Shown: piece after piece, positions 62,256 to 64,000 of the stretch
Numbering within the stretch: the stretch's first letter is position 1
How the letters are laid out: the number at the start of each line of letters is the position of its first letter
Assembly (NCBI RefSeq): GCF_037971845.1
Contig: NZ_CP150227.1
Span: 4,092,001-4,156,000, forward strand
Direction of reading: 5' to 3'
Source: Paenibacillus sp. FSL R5-0766
Lineage (GTDB): Bacteria; Bacillota; Bacilli; Paenibacillales; Paenibacillaceae
DNA: 64,000 nucleotides
Position numbers and translations under genes: made by a program
Notes under the pieces: generated by a model
The model's database searches: none
Told to the model about the DNA's origin: nothing
The model's input: only the letters and a program-made list of their open reading frames with translations

Positions 62256-63227
62256 TTACTTTCGCTCAAAGTTCAAATCCTCTGTACGGATTGTCATCAG
62301 CTCCAGTTTTCCTGGACTGCCTTCCGAGTATTGTTCCAACAAACGAACCGCCTGATGCCTGATCGAACGCTCAATGGCATTACGAACGTATCTGGCGTTA
62401 CTGAACGCATGCAACGAATCATTTTTTTCCTGAAGCAAATGCTGCTTTAGTTTGAGTATGGTCTGAGGCATTAGAATATAATCACGCTCTTTGGCCATAA
62501 TCTCAGAGATTTGAATCAACTGATCAATACTATAGTCTGGAAACTCCACTTGAATGGGGAAGCGAGAAGGTAATCCAGGATTCGTCTGGAGAAAAAAATC
62601 AATTTCTTCTGAGTACCCGGCAAGAATCAGTATAAACTGATTTTTATTGTCTTCCATGGACTTTACAAGCGTATCGATTGCTTCCTTGCCAAAATCCTTC
62701 TCTCCACCTCGGGCCAAACTGTAAGCTTCGTCAATGAACAATATCCCACCGAGTGCCTTCTTGACCAGATCTCTTGTTTTCTGCGCCGTGTGACCGATAT
62801 ATTCTCCAACCAGATCCGCTCGCTCTACTTCAATAAGATGTCCTTTACTTAACACACCCATCTTCTGAAAGAGTTTGGCAACGATTCTCGCCACGGTGGT
62901 CTTACCGGTCCCCGGATTGCCTTTGAAGATCATATGATACACGTGCGCACCACTAAGTAAACCTGCTTCAGTACGCATCTGAGCAATCTGTAAGAAAGCA
63001 TAAATCTCAAATACCAAGTCTTTGATATTTTCAAGTCCAACCAGTTGCTCCAGTTCACCCTGTATCTCCTGGAAATGCGCATGTTTGGTTATACTCTTGG
63101 CTGCCTGTACTGCCGCTGCTTCATCTTTGACCAACATCTGAGGTTCCTGGTTACGCAACACAATATTAATTTGTCTGGATGGTCTGCCTCCTGGTTGCTC
63201 TCCTGCAGCCATGACCCGTCCGTTCAT
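62256..63227 (-). CDS. spoVK: Stage V sporulation protein K, AAA ATPase
   Basis: CbxX/CfqX-type AAA protein, 323 aa. Walker A FKGNPGTGKTTVARI, Walker B GGILFIDEAYSL, arginine-finger region LPSRFPIQVEFPDYS. Needed for spore maturation in B. subtilis. GAGGTG 8 nt before the ATG. It begins the conserved spoVK-hflX-ynbB-glnR-glnA order. Confidence 0.93.
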   Translation of the reverse strand: MNGRVMAAGEQPGGRPSRQINIVLRNQEPQMLVKDEAAAVQAAKSITKHAHFQEIQGELEQLVGLENIKDLVFEIYAFLQIAQMRTEAGLLSGAHVYHMIFKGNPGTGKTTVARIVAKLFQKMGVLSKGHLIEVERADLVGEYIGHTAQKTRDLVKKALGGILFIDEAYSLARGGEKDFGKEAIDTLVKSMEDNKNQFILILAGYSEEIDFFLQTNPGLPSRFPIQVEFPDYSIDQLIQISEIMAKERDYILMPQTILKLKQHLLQEKNDSLHAFSNARYVRNAIERSIRHQAVRLLEQYSEGSPGKLELMTIRTEDLNFERK

Positions 63228-63340
63228 TCGCCATCACCTCTATTTTATCGGGCTGAACTCTCCTGATTATTAATGTATTCTATCAGGTGCTCCAATATTA
63301 GAAGGATCATGAAGAAGAATTCTACGGCGAAGTACATGCC

Positions 63341-63904
63341 TCAAATCTGAATGTTTTTTCGAAACTCTCCGTTCTCAAACAAACTCTGCCTGTGCTTCAG
63401 TGATAACTGAAAGTATGGGAATACATGTGCGTCAATAGCATGCAGCAGTTCCTTTGCCGTCTTGTTAGCCAAGTCATAATCACCTGTAGTAATATGCTTC
63501 CGTGACAGTGCATCTTCAAGCTCATCTTCATCCAGCAAAAATACTTCTCCATCTTTCAGTACAACGACATCCAGATACAGGTCATCAAACCAAGGAACAC
63601 CCTGATCGGTTATCCCCTGACTACGACATGTATCAATGTACCACTCTACAATCCGTTCCTGATCGTCAAACATTGCTGTAACTACAAAGTGCTCTCCCTT
63701 CGGATAGTATTGCAGCCAGGAATACCCTTTATCTGCGATACAGAAGGTACTGCCTCCATAAGTTTTCCACAGAGGTTCTTTCAAATCCTGTATGGTGTAC
63801 AACGTAATATAACCTGTGAAAATTTTGGATTGAACGAACCGGCATGTGAATTGTCGGTTCGTAATCCGGCGCCAGTTCGCGCGGTCCCCGAATTTCCGTT
63901 TCAT
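63341..63904 (-). CDS. DUF402 nucleoside di-/triphosphatase (NtdP-like)
   Basis: 187 aa, FomD/DUF402 fold. The signature is YYPKGEHFVVTAMFDDQERIVEWYIDTCR with WFDDLYLDVVVLKDGEVFLLDEDEL. B. subtilis YgaC and Staphylococcus NtdP hydrolyse nucleoside di- and triphosphates. ATG overlaps the stop of the gene upstream by 4 bp (ATGA). Confidence 0.88.
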   Translation of the reverse strand: MKRKFGDRANWRRITNRQFTCRFVQSKIFTGYITLYTIQDLKEPLWKTYGGSTFCIADKGYSWLQYYPKGEHFVVTAMFDDQERIVEWYIDTCRSQGITDQGVPWFDDLYLDVVVLKDGEVFLLDEDELEDALSRKHITTGDYDLANKTAKELLHAIDAHVFPYFQLSLKHRQSLFENGEFRKNIQI

Positions 63905-64000
63905 ACGAACCCCTCTTTGCCGACTACAGGTCCGTGACCTGCTCTGATGTTATTGGTGAACAATGTAATAACGTCCGCCTGATGGATTCCAGCGCTCTGG
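63901..64000 (-). CDS. C-terminal end of an unknown protein, cut by the window edge
   Basis: About 33 codons open on the minus strand, ending ADVITLFTNNIRAGHG and then PVVGKEGFV before a TGA that overlaps the DUF402 start. The tight overlap suggests a real cotranscribed gene; too short to name. Confidence 0.45.
   Translation of the reverse strand, partial: QSAGIHQADVITLFTNNIRAGHGPVVGKEGFV

Noticed and set aside
1..64000. CRISPR arrays, tRNA and rRNA genes
   Set aside because: No regularly spaced direct repeats and no tRNA- or rRNA-like sequence noticed.

Overview
The window looks like a chromosomal segment of a Paenibacillus-like endospore-forming Firmicute. The gene content and order (spoVK-hflX-ynbB-glnR-glnA; lexA divergent from a yneA/ynzC-like pair), the strong AAGGAGG ribosome sites, many TTG/GTG starts and moderate GC all fit. 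Most of it is ordinary core genome, read mainly on the minus strand.

Left part (1-22.3 kb): topB (cut by the window edge), fur with a perfect PerR-type box, gltD without gltB, folA and thyA, a complete pyruvate dehydrogenase operon (pdhA-pdhB-pdhC-lpdA), an esterase, a low-molecular-weight phosphatase with a TRIC-type channel, thiN, an NlpC/P60 wall hydrolase, an OmpR-type regulator with a degenerate receiver, a thiamine operon (tenI-thiO-thiS-thiG-thiF) behind a TPP riboswitch, and an ABC-F ATPase.

Centre (22.4-33.1 kb): a compact ten-gene operon for a Tad-like pilus or secretion machine. Its first gene fuses a Ser/Thr kinase to a degenerate MinD/CpaE-like domain. Then come a SAF/CpaB-like protein, two ParA/CpaE-like proteins, a CpaF ATPase with an added membrane anchor, a 688-residue protein that seems to join TadB and TadC, and four small single-span proteins that could be pilins or pseudopilins. 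A sigma-A-like promoter lies upstream of a strong intrinsic terminator in the short leader, which suggests attenuation. This is the best candidate for an under-described system.

Next (33.1-53.3 kb): a repair and hydrolase operon (HAD, fpg, nfo, cREC, thioredoxin, ABC ATPase, RlmM-like methyltransferase), rnz, metH, mtnD, a GntR-regulated sugar ABC importer with cre-like sites, a HAD hydrolase, and the SOS divergon lexA/yneA with LexA boxes inside both promoters. A dispersed repeat of about 180-210 bp with inverted ends occurs twice, each time just upstream of a minus-strand gene (thyA and the sugar-binding lipoprotein).

Accessory part (53.3-57.6 kb): a structured RNA-like stretch resembling HEARO/omega RNA but with no IscB gene beside it, a lipoprotein, and a decayed integrated element. 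The element lies between two copies of the glnA 3' end and terminator that share a 23-bp core. It holds two integrase remnants, a frameshifted Cys-rich phage-type protein, a tiny putative zinc-binding protein and two small secreted proteins with near-identical leaders.

Right end: glnA, glnR (with GlnR box), ynbB, hflX, spoVK, a DUF402 phosphatase and a gene cut by the edge.
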